Shown here in pieces: positions 8,164-16,856 of a DNA stretch of 50,879 nt. Location: the NCBI GenBank assembly GCA_002448715.1, contig DJZU01000028.1, forward strand, positions 1-50,879, written 5' to 3'. The notes beneath the pieces are model-generated. The model worked only from the letters and a program-made list of their open reading frames with translations. It did not search any database and was not told the DNA's origin. The number at the start of each line of letters is the position of its first letter. Position 1 is the stretch's first letter. The stretch comes from Candidatus Neomicrothrix sp. UBA6944. GTDB lineage: Bacteria; Actinomycetota; Acidimicrobiia; Acidimicrobiales; Poriferisodalaceae. The translations under genes and the position numbers were made by a program.

Positions 8164-9752
8164 TGCTTCTGGAGCTCTCTGTCCAGAACCTTGGAGTGAT
8201 TGAATCCTCTTCGTTGGTGTTAGGCCCAGGAGTCAGCGTTCTCACTGGGGAGACCGGTGCGGGTAAAACAATGGTGGTTCAAGCCATCCAGCTATTGACC
8301 GGAGGGAAGGCTGACCCCTCAATGGTAAGAAGCGGAGCTAAAGAGGCGACAATCGAGGGTCGATTCGAAACTCCAGACGGCGAGGAGCTTATTTTGCGGC
8401 GCGTCATCCCTGCCGAAGGACGGAGCCGCGCATACCTCAACAATGCTCTTGCCAGCGCATCCCAACTGGCCGACACTGGCTCGATATTGGTTGACTTACA
8501 CGGACAGCATCAGCATCAATCTCTTCTGCAAGCCAAAGTGCAGAGACTAGCTCTCGATAACTACGCCCAAATAGACCTAACCCCCCTTAACGACGCGCGA
8601 AGCGCGATAAGGCAGCTATTGGATCAACTTGACCAAATGGGAGGTGACACCAAAGCACGAGCCAGAGAAATCGACTTATTGCAGTTTCAGATCGCAGAAC
8701 TCACGCAAGCTCAACTAGTTGATCCTTCAGAACCAGAAACTCTGGAAGAACTCGAAGAAGTCTTGGCTGACGCTTCGGAACACATTGAGCAAGGAAGTCG
8801 AGCCCTCGAAAATATCAATGGTGATAACGGGTTAATCGATACCTTGGGAGCGATCCTCGCAAGTCTCGCTGATCGAGCCCCATACCGGGATGTAACTGAA
8901 AGGCTCAGAAGTCTCGAAGCAGAACTTTCTGATGTCGGCGCCGCTATGAGAGACAAAGTGGATTCGATAGAAGATGATCCCCAACGCCTTTCCGAAGTTC
9001 GAGAGCGTCGGCAACTGCTGCTGGACTTGCAAAGAAAATACGGGGACACCATTGGCGATGTCATCAAGTACCACCTTGAGGGTGTTCAACGCCTCGAAGA
9101 TCTAGAGAACCACGAAGCTGTAGCAGCGAAGTTAGAAATTGAACTCACCACAGCTCGAGGACATCTGGCGCAAGAAGCGAAAAAAGTCGCGGAACTTAGG
9201 CGACAAAGCGCGCCACAGTTTGCCGACGAAGTTAGCCAATATCTCCCCGCCTTAGCTCTCGACCACGCGAGCGTTTCAGTCATCGTCGATGGTGACGACC
9301 CGGCGGACGAGATCGAAATAATGTTCCGCGCCAACAGCGGCACGAACTGGCACGCCCTCTCCAAAGTTGCCTCTGGAGGAGAACTAGCAAGAGTGATGCT
9401 TGCGTTGCGATTGGTCCTTACCGCGGGCCCACCAACACTCGTCTTTGACGAAGTAGACGCTGGTATAGGTGGTGCTGCAGCGCTCGCCGTAGGCCAAGCA
9501 CTAAGTCGCTTGGGGGCTGATCATCAAGTCTTAGTAGTCACACACTTGCCGCAGGTGGCAGCATTCGGTGATCAGCATCTCGTCGTAGATAAGTTCGATG
9601 ACGGCTCACGAGTGGTGTCCACCGTTCATGAGGTCGACGGAGATATCCGGATACGTGAGCTAGCTCGTATGCTGGCTGGACAACCTGACTCGGAAACCGG
9701 TCAGGACCATGCCGCAGAACTTCTGCAAGAAGCCCTGAAGAGCAGGGGTTAG
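8163..9752 (+). CDS. recN: DNA repair protein RecN
   Basis: SMC-like ATPase of double-strand break repair, 529 aa, slightly shorter than typical RecN. The Walker A is GETGAGKTM (residues ~30-38), the long central coiled coil spans about residues 145-350, the signature region is SGGELARVMLALR, and the Walker B is LVFDEVDAGIGG. HLPQVAAFGDQH near the C-terminus is a RecN hallmark. ATG 8163 overlaps the nadK stop; a longer reading of this frame from 7902 runs through nadK and is spurious. SteA starts two bases after the stop. Confidence 0.95.
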   Translation: MLLELSVQNLGVIESSSLVLGPGVSVLTGETGAGKTMVVQAIQLLTGGKADPSMVRSGAKEATIEGRFETPDGEELILRRVIPAEGRSRAYLNNALASASQLADTGSILVDLHGQHQHQSLLQAKVQRLALDNYAQIDLTPLNDARSAIRQLLDQLDQMGGDTKARAREIDLLQFQIAELTQAQLVDPSEPETLEELEEVLADASEHIEQGSRALENINGDNGLIDTLGAILASLADRAPYRDVTERLRSLEAELSDVGAAMRDKVDSIEDDPQRLSEVRERRQLLLDLQRKYGDTIGDVIKYHLEGVQRLEDLENHEAVAAKLEIELTTARGHLAQEAKKVAELRRQSAPQFADEVSQYLPALALDHASVSVIVDGDDPADEIEIMFRANSGTNWHALSKVASGGELARVMLALRLVLTAGPPTLVFDEVDAGIGGAAALAVGQALSRLGADHQVLVVTHLPQVAAFGDQHLVVDKFDDGSRVVSTVHEVDGDIRIRELARMLAGQPDSETGQDHAAELLQEALKSRG

Positions 9753-9754
9753 TC

Positions 9755-10906
9755 GTGAGACTGAAACGCCGAAACTTAGCTGATCGAGGTGAAATACTCA
9801 GAGCCAAGGTTCGTGTTGATCGACGAACGAAAAACCTCATTCCTCGTCTCCAGCCCGGTGAGATAGCTCTTATCCACCACGAAGACCTTGACCGAGTCGC
9901 TGCGGAAGGGCTGGTCGCAGCCAAAGTAGCGGCGGTCATTAACGGCGCTCAAAGCTTGTCGGGAAAATACCCCGCTCAAGGGGCGCTGGCCCTCCTGAAA
10001 TCCGGAATCCCCGTAATTGACGGCGTAGGAACAAGTGCATTCAACAGGATTCAGGAAGGCGACCTAGTAGCAGTTGCTAAAAGCAGGGTTCTTCTAAACG
10101 ACGAGGTCATCTGCAACGGTACCCTTCTACAAGTCAAAGAAGTCGAAGAGAAACTTGAGGTAGCTCGCGAAGCCGTTCGGGGCCAACTCGGCGAATTCGC
10201 AGCGAACACACTGCATTATTTGGCGACTGAACCTGAACTAGTCACTGATGATCTTGAACTTCCCGAAATGTCCGTCGAGCTCGCCCAGCGACAAGTCTTG
10301 GTGGTCGTCCGCGGTATTGACTACCGAGAAGACCTATCAATGCTTAAGAGATCTGGCTATGTAAGCGAAATGCGCCCCATCCTCATAGGTGTAGACGGTG
10401 GGGCCGACGCATTGTTGGAAGTAGGCCTTAACCCTGACTTAATAGTCGGCGACTTTGATTCCGTATCCCGAGAGGCGCTGAACTCCGGGGCCCAACTACT
10501 AGTTCACGCCTACCCCGGAGGTGAAGCTCCAGGTGCGAGCAGACTGGATCGACTCGGAGTCGAATATGAAGTGGTCGAGGGAGTAGGAACAAGCGAAGAC
10601 ATAGCGATGCGCATAGCTTTCGAAAATAGGGCAGAGCTCATCGTGCTAGTTGGTTCGCACACCTCGATGGCAGATTTTTTCGACAAGGGTCGACGAGGTA
10701 TGGCTTCAACCTTTTTGACCCGCATGAAGGTCTCTTCGGTACTAGTAGACGCTAAGGGAGTGGGTCGTCTTTACCGAACCCAAGTCCGTAAACGGGATCT
10801 CGCGCTCCTTGTGCTCTCGGCCTTGTTCACGCTGGTAGTGATCGCCGTAGTAACCGAACCAGTTCGTCTGCTTTTGCGCACTCTTTGGTTGAATCTAGGA
10901 ATGTGA
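9755..10906 (+). CDS. steA: SteA-like cell-separation protein (thiamine-pyrophosphokinase-like fold)
   Basis: A 383-aa counterpart of mycobacterial Rv1697 and corynebacterial SteA. In Corynebacterium, SteA acts with SteB in daughter-cell separation by controlling peptidoglycan hydrolase activity. The middle and C-terminal parts have the pyrophosphokinase-like glycine/aspartate motifs GVDGGADALLEVG and DLIVGDFDSVS. A hydrophobic membrane helix lies at about residues 348-368, followed by a short tail. GTG 9755 is two bases after recN. Function is inferred from synteny and family; enzymatic activity of the pyrophosphokinase-like domain is not established. Confidence 0.85.
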   Translation: MRLKRRNLADRGEILRAKVRVDRRTKNLIPRLQPGEIALIHHEDLDRVAAEGLVAAKVAAVINGAQSLSGKYPAQGALALLKSGIPVIDGVGTSAFNRIQEGDLVAVAKSRVLLNDEVICNGTLLQVKEVEEKLEVAREAVRGQLGEFAANTLHYLATEPELVTDDLELPEMSVELAQRQVLVVVRGIDYREDLSMLKRSGYVSEMRPILIGVDGGADALLEVGLNPDLIVGDFDSVSREALNSGAQLLVHAYPGGEAPGASRLDRLGVEYEVVEGVGTSEDIAMRIAFENRAELIVLVGSHTSMADFFDKGRRGMASTFLTRMKVSSVLVDAKGVGRLYRTQVRKRDLALLVLSALFTLVVIAVVTEPVRLLLRTLWLNLGM

Positions 10907-10912
10907 TGTCCG

Positions 10913-11980
10913 GTGATTAACCTCCGCTACCACATTGTTAGTGTCGTCGCAGTTTTTCTAGCACTAGGCATAGGTCTGGCTTTGGGCTCTACGTTCGTCG
11001 ATTCAATTCTCGTTAACGAACTAGAAGACCAAGTAAATCAACTTGACGTAGCACAAGAAGAGGCAGTTGAACTAAAGAACCAGGCAATAGAGGAAAGAGA
11101 TTTAGAAGCGCAAAATAATGAGACAATGCGGGCTCAAATAGCCGCTTTGGAAGACGACCATTTGGCAAATCTTGCTGAGCTTCGACAGGTTAGTGATCGA
11201 GAGCGACAAGCTTTGATGGATCAAGCTGAACTAGAGACCGAAAGCGCGAAGCTGCGACTTAATTCCATCGAGACGTTAATGTCAAGAGGTCGGCTTGCTG
11301 GGACGTCCTGGCTTCTCCTAGCACCTACTGCGGCCGACCGCCTGGTAGTTGCTGAAATCCGAGAAATCTTGACCCGTTCAGACGGCGATTATCTTGGAAC
11401 GTTGTGGATTCGACCGAGTATGGACTTCGAAGACCAAGAAACAATTCATGAGCTCTCCGAGATTTATGGGGAAGAAGTTCCTCCAGAGAAAATCGCGGGC
11501 GTCACCATTTCTAACCTTGCGACCGCTCTGGCAGCCGGTCAGAAGTCCGGCAACACTCAGGACGTTGAGGTACAAGAATTCATCGAACGGTTAATCGATA
11601 TCGGCTTAATTCGATACGACCGATATCAGGCCACATCCACCATTGACGAGCTGTCGAACGCCGCTAACAGCATCCTGATCGTGAACGACCCAGATCACCT
11701 AACTCTCCATCAACAATTGTTTGTTCCACTTATTGAGGAAATTTCTGATCGAGGCGCAACGGGGGTCGGAGCGGTCTTGGAGCTAAAAAAACCAAACCTT
11801 CCTAGAGGCCAAGTGGTCGACAGAATCCGCAATGATTCAGATCTTGCCCAGACATGGGCGACGTTTGATGATGTCGGCTCCTTCGAAGCTCGATTTGGTT
11901 TGCTTGTGGGTCTCGACCGCCTCCCGTCTATAGGTCACTACGGAGACCTTCCAACTGCAGAGGAGCGATACCCGCGGTGA
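10913..11980 (+). CDS. steB: SteB/MctB-like membrane-anchored coiled-coil protein
   Basis: A 355-aa protein with one N-terminal membrane helix (residues ~7-28, YHIVSVVAVFLALGIGLALG) and then a long coiled coil (~36-95) rich in Glu, Gln and Leu, followed by an extracytoplasmic domain. It matches the family annotated as copper transporter MctB (Rv1698) and as SteB in Corynebacterium, partner of SteA. The N-terminal INLRYHIVSVVAVFLALGIG block is a family signature. No copper-binding Cys or Met clusters are evident, which favours the SteB-type role. GTG 10913 lies six bases after steA; the 3' end overlaps the glycosyltransferase start. Confidence 0.85.
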   Translation: MINLRYHIVSVVAVFLALGIGLALGSTFVDSILVNELEDQVNQLDVAQEEAVELKNQAIEERDLEAQNNETMRAQIAALEDDHLANLAELRQVSDRERQALMDQAELETESAKLRLNSIETLMSRGRLAGTSWLLLAPTAADRLVVAEIREILTRSDGDYLGTLWIRPSMDFEDQETIHELSEIYGEEVPPEKIAGVTISNLATALAAGQKSGNTQDVEVQEFIERLIDIGLIRYDRYQATSTIDELSNAANSILIVNDPDHLTLHQQLFVPLIEEISDRGATGVGAVLELKKPNLPRGQVVDRIRNDSDLAQTWATFDDVGSFEARFGLLVGLDRLPSIGHYGDLPTAEERYPR

Positions 11981-12696
11981 TGCATGTCGTGGCTATAGTT
12001 CCCGCAAAAAATAGGGTGGACTCCATAGCAGCAACCGTGACAGCTCTCTCGCAGATCCCCGATGTGGTTGAAGTGTTAGTGGTTGACGATGGATCAATCG
12101 ACGGCACTGGCGAGATCGCAGAGAAAGCAGGGGCGCGAATCGTGTCTCTAAATTCCAATGTTGGTAAGGGCGATGCAGTGCTGGCAGGTGTCGCGGCTTC
12201 GGGAGCACCCCAAAGCTACCTTTTGGTTGACGCTGACCTTGGCGACTCCGCCGTCCACGCCGCAGAGTTGTTAAGGCCGCTAAGTGATAACGCCGCTGAG
12301 ATGGTGATTGGAGTTTTCCCCAAGGCTGGACGATCTAAGGGATTCGGCTTATTGAAACGGGCGGCTACCCAAATCCTCTTCGATGCCACTGGCCGAAAGT
12401 TTGCGGAACCCTTGTCGGGTCAAAGAGCAGTGGACGGTTCGTTGATGCGGTCTCTAAATCTTGCTCCGCGTTTCGGGCTCGAGATTGGGTTGACCATCGA
12501 TGTCGACAAAGCTGGCGGACGTATCGAAGAAATTGCAGGAGACTTTTCGCATCTCCCCACCGGTCGCGGGCCTAAGGGCATCCTGCATCGGGCGAAACAA
12601 TTTCGCGATGTAGCGCAAGCGTCCGCGTCCCGACTTGGATGGCGAGGCACTCTAGAGTCAATGAGTCGATCTTTGATGAGGAGAACCAACACTTGA
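11977..12696 (+). CDS. Family 2 glycosyltransferase
   Basis: A GT-A fold transferase of 239 aa with the early strand VVAIVPAKNR, the nucleotide-binding VLVVDDGSIDGTGEIAE, the NVGKGDAVLAG loop and the DXD-like LLVDADLGD near residue 80. It has no membrane helices. It resembles the DPM1/GT2 group that uses nucleotide-activated sugars, but donor and acceptor cannot be told. The start is GTG 11977 or ATG 11980, both overlapping the steB stop, with AGGAGCG at 11961. It is coupled to the MraY-like gene by a TTGA overlap, so a joint envelope-glycan function is inferred. Mycobacteria lack both genes at this site. Confidence 0.85.
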   Translation: MMHVVAIVPAKNRVDSIAATVTALSQIPDVVEVLVVDDGSIDGTGEIAEKAGARIVSLNSNVGKGDAVLAGVAASGAPQSYLLVDADLGDSAVHAAELLRPLSDNAAEMVIGVFPKAGRSKGFGLLKRAATQILFDATGRKFAEPLSGQRAVDGSLMRSLNLAPRFGLEIGLTIDVDKAGGRIEEIAGDFSHLPTGRGPKGILHRAKQFRDVAQASASRLGWRGTLESMSRSLMRRTNT

Positions 12697-13553
12697 TTTT
12701 TGTAATAGGCACCTTCTTCATCGCTTTCGTTGCGGCTTTACTCGCGTGGGGTCGCACCGGTCCCTTCTTGTTGAGTTTGGGTTTACAAAAAGACAACTAT
12801 CGAGGACAAAGCCTTTTCGCGATTTCTGGGATCATTGTCGTTGTCGTTGAAATCCTCGTTGTTGTCAACCTGTACTGGGGCTTCAATGACTCGCTACGGG
12901 GAGCACATGTTGTGGCAGTGTTGATGCTCGTAGTGGTGTTCGGATACTTAGGGTGGATCGACGACACCAAAGCTAAAGAAAGCGGAGGAGGCTTCCGGGG
13001 TCATCTGGGCTCCGCATATTCGGACCACGCTGTTACCACTGGGCTAATCAAGCTGGTAGCAGGCGTAGCGGTTTCAATAGGTGCAGTGTTAGTGGCAGAC
13101 GCGACCGACGGTCTGGTCGAGCTAATTCGTGGAGCGGCGATTGTCGCCTTAAGCGCCAACATGCTCAACCTTTTCGATCGGGCGCCAGCGAGATCGACGA
13201 AAGTTTCATTTTTGTGGTTTGTAGTGCTCGCAGCGTCGGTGTTCATATGGAGTGACTCCCATACTGCTCTGCAACTTGTCTGGGCTGCAGGCGCTGTTGG
13301 AGCGACAACAGGACTAGCGCCGTCGGAACTTATGGAACGACATATGCAGGGCGACACTGGCGTAAACGTCACGGGTGCTTTGCTGGGCTTCTCCACATTT
13401 ATGGTGGCCACACCTGTTGTCCAGTGGGTCGTTCTAGCGGTACTTGCATCGCTAAACCTCGCTAGCGAGCGCACCTCCTTTAGCGAGGTGATTGCGGCTA
13501 ATCCATTACTTAGTCGAATTGACGAAGCAGGCGTCAGGCAGCCAAAGGTATGA
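12693..13553 (+). CDS. MraY/WecA-like polyprenyl-phosphate sugar-phosphate transferase
   Basis: A multi-spanning membrane protein of 286 aa, with about eight hydrophobic segments, of the polyprenyl-phosphate phosphoglycosyltransferase superfamily. Superfamily motifs are WIDDTKAKE (the DD...K motif), NMLNLFDRAPARSTK in place of the usual NLxDGxDG, and the cytoplasmic loop QGDTGVNVTGALLG. It probably moves a sugar phosphate from a nucleotide onto undecaprenyl phosphate, but the changed DGxDG loop makes the substrate unclear. Start TTG 12693 overlaps the GT2 stop (TTGA) and has GAGGAG nine bases upstream; the longer reading from 12639 lacks this signal. It shares an operon with GT2 and steAB. 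Confidence 0.75.
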   Translation: MIFVIGTFFIAFVAALLAWGRTGPFLLSLGLQKDNYRGQSLFAISGIIVVVVEILVVVNLYWGFNDSLRGAHVVAVLMLVVVFGYLGWIDDTKAKESGGGFRGHLGSAYSDHAVTTGLIKLVAGVAVSIGAVLVADATDGLVELIRGAAIVALSANMLNLFDRAPARSTKVSFLWFVVLAASVFIWSDSHTALQLVWAAGAVGATTGLAPSELMERHMQGDTGVNVTGALLGFSTFMVATPVVQWVVLAVLASLNLASERTSFSEVIAANPLLSRIDEAGVRQPKV

Positions 13554-13554
13554 C

Positions 13555-13677
13555 ATGACAGTTGTGACAGGTGCTGGAGCGCGTACCTTCGTCAAAAGTG
13601 TTCGCAACGGTCATCACCATGGAGGAGTTGAACCGCTAAATTCACTTCAAGTGCCTTGGGACCTCAGCCATGACTAA
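13555..13677 (+). CDS. Small ORF upstream of pyrG (40 aa, possible leader peptide)
   Basis: ATG 13555 is preceded by AAAGG at 13545-13549, and the frame runs 40 codons to a TAA that overlaps the first codons of pyrG (ATGACTAA). The product is small and His/Gly-containing (a GHHHGG patch) with no recognised domain. It fills the whole 116-base gap between the PNPT gene and pyrG. It could be a real coupled leader or a chance ORF; only position, ribosome-binding site and overlap support it. Confidence 0.3.
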   Translation: MTVVTGAGARTFVKSVRNGHHHGGVEPLNSLQVPWDLSHD

Positions 13678-15313
13678 ACATATCTTTGTTACCGGTGGGG
13701 TCGCGAGTGGCCTCGGTAAAGGGATAACCGGCTCCTCCCTCGGGCGCCTTCTCAAAGCCCGAGGTCTTCGCGTCACGATGCAAAAGTTTGACCCTTACAT
13801 CAATGTGGATCCGGGCACGATGAATCCCTTTGAACACGGCGAAGTCTTCGTTACTGATGACGGAGGAGAAACCGATCTAGACCTCGGACATTACGAACGT
13901 TTCATTGATGAACCACTGACCAAAGACTCAAACGCGACCACAGGATCCATATATCAAGCGGTGTTGGCCGCAGAACGACGCGGAGACTACTTGGGGAAAA
14001 CGGTTCAGGTGATTCCACACATCACTGACGAGATTAAGAGACGAATTCGTCGATTGGCCACCGCCGATACCGATGTAGTCATTACTGAAGTAGGGGGCAC
14101 GGCGGGCGACATTGAGATCCTGCCGTTCCTAGAAGCGATTAGGCAGATGCGGCTGGACGCCGGTCGTGGAAATGTCTGCTACGTGCATGTAACCCTGGTG
14201 CCCTTCATTGGACCCTCAGGAGAGCAGAAAACCAAACCCACCCAACACTCCGTAACTGAACTACGCAGTCGTGGAATCCAGCCCGACGCGGTCGTACTGC
14301 GAAGCGAAGAACCAATTGACACAGCGTTGCGGGAGAAAATATCTCGCCTATGTGATGTAGAGCTTTCCGGTGTTGTGAATGCTCCAGACGCATCAAACCT
14401 CTACGAGGTACCACTGGTCCTTCATGAAGAAGGATTAGACCGCTACGTGTGTGAAATCCTCGGTCTAGCCAACCTCGAACCAGACCTTCGCTCATGGTCA
14501 TCTTTAGTTAATCGAATAGAACAAGCAACCTCAACAGTGCGCATAGGCATTATTGGTAAGTACGTGAGCCTACCCGACGCTTACATGTCGGTAGTAGAAG
14601 CGTTGCGCCACGGCGGATACCACCACGGAGCTGAGATAGACATTGACTGGATTCAAGCAGAAGATGTTGAGGGTCTTCTGGCGGAAGGGCGACTCAGCCA
14701 CCTCGACGGCATGATTATCCCTGGAGGGTTCGGTGAGAGGGGGATCGAGGGCAAGATTGCCGCAGCGCAATTCGCCCGAGAGCACGCGATTCCCTGTCTA
14801 GGGATATGCCTGGGATTGCAAGTAATGGTCACGGACTTCTGTCGGAACCAGTTGGGATTGGCGGGAGCGAACAGCCGCGAGTTCGACCCAACAACTCTCC
14901 ACCCGGTGGTCGATTTGATGGACTCACAACTCGAGGTAACAGATCTGGGTGGAACTATGAGACTCGGTTTGTACCCAGCGCGGCTCATGGAAGGCAGTTT
15001 TGTTGCGGACCTTTATGGAGAAGCTCTTATTTATGAACGCCACCGGCACCGCTATGAGGTGAACAACGACTACCGCGCTCAAATGGAAGAAAACGGGCTG
15101 CAATGCAGCGGTATTTCACCCGACGGCCGTTTGGTGGAATTCATTGAACTTGACTCCCACCCCTTCTGGGTTGGCACCCAAGCGCATCCGGAATTCATGA
15201 GCCGACCTGATCGACCGGCACCCCTTTTCAGGGGCCTTGTGGAAGCCGCCCTTAGTCGAGCGGAAGGTCGAAATCCAAAACTTATAGAGTCGAGTACCGA
15301 GTCGGTGGATTGA
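13670..15313 (+). CDS. pyrG: CTP synthase
   Basis: Makes CTP from UTP, ATP and glutamine. The 547-aa protein starts with KHIFVTGGVASGLGKGITGSSLG (amidoligase P-loop), has KFDPYINVDPGTMNPF and HGEVFVTDDGGE, and ends with a class I glutamine amidotransferase domain (nucleophile in CLGICLGLQ, plus HPEF near the C-terminus). It starts at ATG 13670; the ribosome-binding site is weak, so translation may be coupled to the preceding small ORF. The Nudix gene starts four bases after the stop. The pyrG-nudix-xerD order is the same as in mycobacteria. Confidence 0.97.
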   Translation: MTKHIFVTGGVASGLGKGITGSSLGRLLKARGLRVTMQKFDPYINVDPGTMNPFEHGEVFVTDDGGETDLDLGHYERFIDEPLTKDSNATTGSIYQAVLAAERRGDYLGKTVQVIPHITDEIKRRIRRLATADTDVVITEVGGTAGDIEILPFLEAIRQMRLDAGRGNVCYVHVTLVPFIGPSGEQKTKPTQHSVTELRSRGIQPDAVVLRSEEPIDTALREKISRLCDVELSGVVNAPDASNLYEVPLVLHEEGLDRYVCEILGLANLEPDLRSWSSLVNRIEQATSTVRIGIIGKYVSLPDAYMSVVEALRHGGYHHGAEIDIDWIQAEDVEGLLAEGRLSHLDGMIIPGGFGERGIEGKIAAAQFAREHAIPCLGICLGLQVMVTDFCRNQLGLAGANSREFDPTTLHPVVDLMDSQLEVTDLGGTMRLGLYPARLMEGSFVADLYGEALIYERHRHRYEVNNDYRAQMEENGLQCSGISPDGRLVEFIELDSHPFWVGTQAHPEFMSRPDRPAPLFRGLVEAALSRAEGRNPKLIESSTESVD

Positions 15314-15316
15314 GCG

Positions 15317-15877
15317 ATGGTCGGCACACCCGACCCCGACTACCGACTAGTCAGTGAAGAGTTACTTCATTCGGGCTACGCCTTCGATCTTTACTCCACA
15401 AGCTGGGTTGATTCTGAAGGTGAGACCTTTGATCGAGACATAGTGCGCCACCGCGGAGCCGTCGCGATTGTGCCAATTACTAACGACGGACTCAGCGTGC
15501 TGCTGGTTCGTCAGTTCCGCACTCCGGTAAATGATTGGCTTTTGGAGTTGCCGGCTGGGCTGCGAGACAAAGAAGGTGAGTCCGACGTAGATACTGCGAG
15601 CCGCGAACTAGAGGAAGAAGTGGGTTGCGTCGCCGACACTATGGAACATTTGGTTACGCTAGCCACGGCGGTCGGGTTCACTGACGAGTCCATTTCGATT
15701 TACCTTGCCCGCGGCCTTTCGTGGACAGAACGACGAGCAGATGGCGTTGAAGAAAAGTTGATGACGGTGGAGAACGTTGCGCTTGCTGATGTGCCGGCGA
15801 TGGTTGCTGATGGAGAAATTATCGACGCGAAAACAGTTGCGGGTCTACTGGTAGCACGCCAGAGAATGGCCGGCTAA
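15317..15877 (+). CDS. Nudix hydrolase, ADP-ribose pyrophosphatase type
   Basis: A 186-aa enzyme of the ADP-ribose pyrophosphatase group, cleaving ADP-ribose to AMP and ribose 5-phosphate. The Nudix box spans about residues 81-103 and ends in SRELEEEVG, with the metal-binding REL..EE core intact. The preceding VLLVRQFRTPVNDWLLELPAG is typical of the ADPRase subgroup, and GFTDESISIYLARGL follows. It is the counterpart of Rv1700. ATG 15317 lies three bases beyond the pyrG stop, and xerD begins four bases after its own stop. Confidence 0.9.
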   Translation: MVGTPDPDYRLVSEELLHSGYAFDLYSTSWVDSEGETFDRDIVRHRGAVAIVPITNDGLSVLLVRQFRTPVNDWLLELPAGLRDKEGESDVDTASRELEEEVGCVADTMEHLVTLATAVGFTDESISIYLARGLSWTERRADGVEEKLMTVENVALADVPAMVADGEIIDAKTVAGLLVARQRMAG

Positions 15878-15881
15878 CTAG

Positions 15882-16856
15882 ATGAACACGCTTGAAGCAT
15901 CTTGGTTAGACCAATTCTTGAAGTGGAAAGTTGCTAACAAAGGCCTTACAACTGCAACCAAAGAAGCTTACGAAAGAGATATGAAAGCTTTCTTGGAGTG
16001 GTTAGACCACGGCGACCAGCGCGTGAAAACAGTAGATGAAGATTGCATCGCTTCTTACGTGGAACACCTGCATGATTCGGACTATCGGCTCTCTACTGTG
16101 GCTAGAGCTGTTGTGGCAATTAGACAGTTCTTCGCTTATTTAGTTGTTGAAGCTGAAATACTCGCCGTAGACCCCAGTGAATCAATTGCTGTCCCCACCA
16201 TTAGTGATGGACCGCCGAAAGCTTTAACCGTCGAACAAATAGAGTCACTTCTGGACTCTCCAGCGGGTGACGGTCCAGGTGCCCACAGGGATCGCGCAAT
16301 GCTCGAAGTGTTATACGGATGCGGTTTGAGAGTTGGAGAACTTGTGGGCCTTAACACCGACGACGTTGACCTAGATGGGGAAGTGCCACTGCTGCGGGTA
16401 TTCGGTAAAGGCCAAAAAGAGCGTGTGGTGCCTCTCGGGGGACAAGCTCACCTTGCGCTGTCACAGTGGATGAGCGGAGTTGGCCGCAACACAGCGCTAA
16501 CGCTCCGTAAGGGATCGGAGCAGAGAAAGGCTGAAGTAGCAGTTTTTTTAAGTTTGGCGGGGAAACGTCCAGGAACCCGCCTCTCGCGTATGGGCGCCTG
16601 GAAGATCGTCAGGCGTCATGGAGATAAAGTTGGATTGGGTCGAGAACTGACGCCTCACGTCCTGCGACACTCATGCGCAACGCACATGCTGCTGAACGGA
16701 GCCGACATCCGTTACGTGCAAGAACTATTAGGTCATGCGTCTATTCGAAACACCCAGCGATATACCGCTTTGAGAGAGGAAGATCTCCGAAGGAGACATC
16801 TACAAGCACACCCTCGAGCGGAGGTTGAGTTAGTCCTAGGGAAAGAAGATGTCTAA
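15882..16856 (+). CDS. xerD: Tyrosine recombinase XerD
   Basis: Site-specific recombinase (324 aa) that resolves chromosome dimers at dif with a XerC partner encoded elsewhere. The N-terminal SAM-like core-binding domain (~1-95) includes TKEAYERDMKAFLEWL. The catalytic domain has the first arginine in GCGLRVGELVGL, a lysine in FGKGQKERVVPL, then HVLRHSCATH, LLGHASIRNTQRYT (H and the nucleophilic Tyr). Position between the Nudix gene and the HD gene agrees with Rv1701 and argues for the housekeeping enzyme rather than a phage integrase. Its end overlaps the next gene by eight bases. Confidence 0.93.
   Translation: MNTLEASWLDQFLKWKVANKGLTTATKEAYERDMKAFLEWLDHGDQRVKTVDEDCIASYVEHLHDSDYRLSTVARAVVAIRQFFAYLVVEAEILAVDPSESIAVPTISDGPPKALTVEQIESLLDSPAGDGPGAHRDRAMLEVLYGCGLRVGELVGLNTDDVDLDGEVPLLRVFGKGQKERVVPLGGQAHLALSQWMSGVGRNTALTLRKGSEQRKAEVAVFLSLAGKRPGTRLSRMGAWKIVRRHGDKVGLGRELTPHVLRHSCATHMLLNGADIRYVQELLGHASIRNTQRYTALREEDLRRRHLQAHPRAEVELVLGKEDV

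Noticed and set aside
13001..13474. 157-codon minus-strand ORF inside the MraY-like gene
   Set aside because: Shadow; the plus-strand gene has membrane helices and superfamily motifs.
15882..16856. Tyrosine recombinase as sign of a prophage or integrative element
   Set aside because: Conserved position between Nudix and HD genes, XerD-like motifs, and no att-like repeats or phage genes nearby; it is the housekeeping recombinase.
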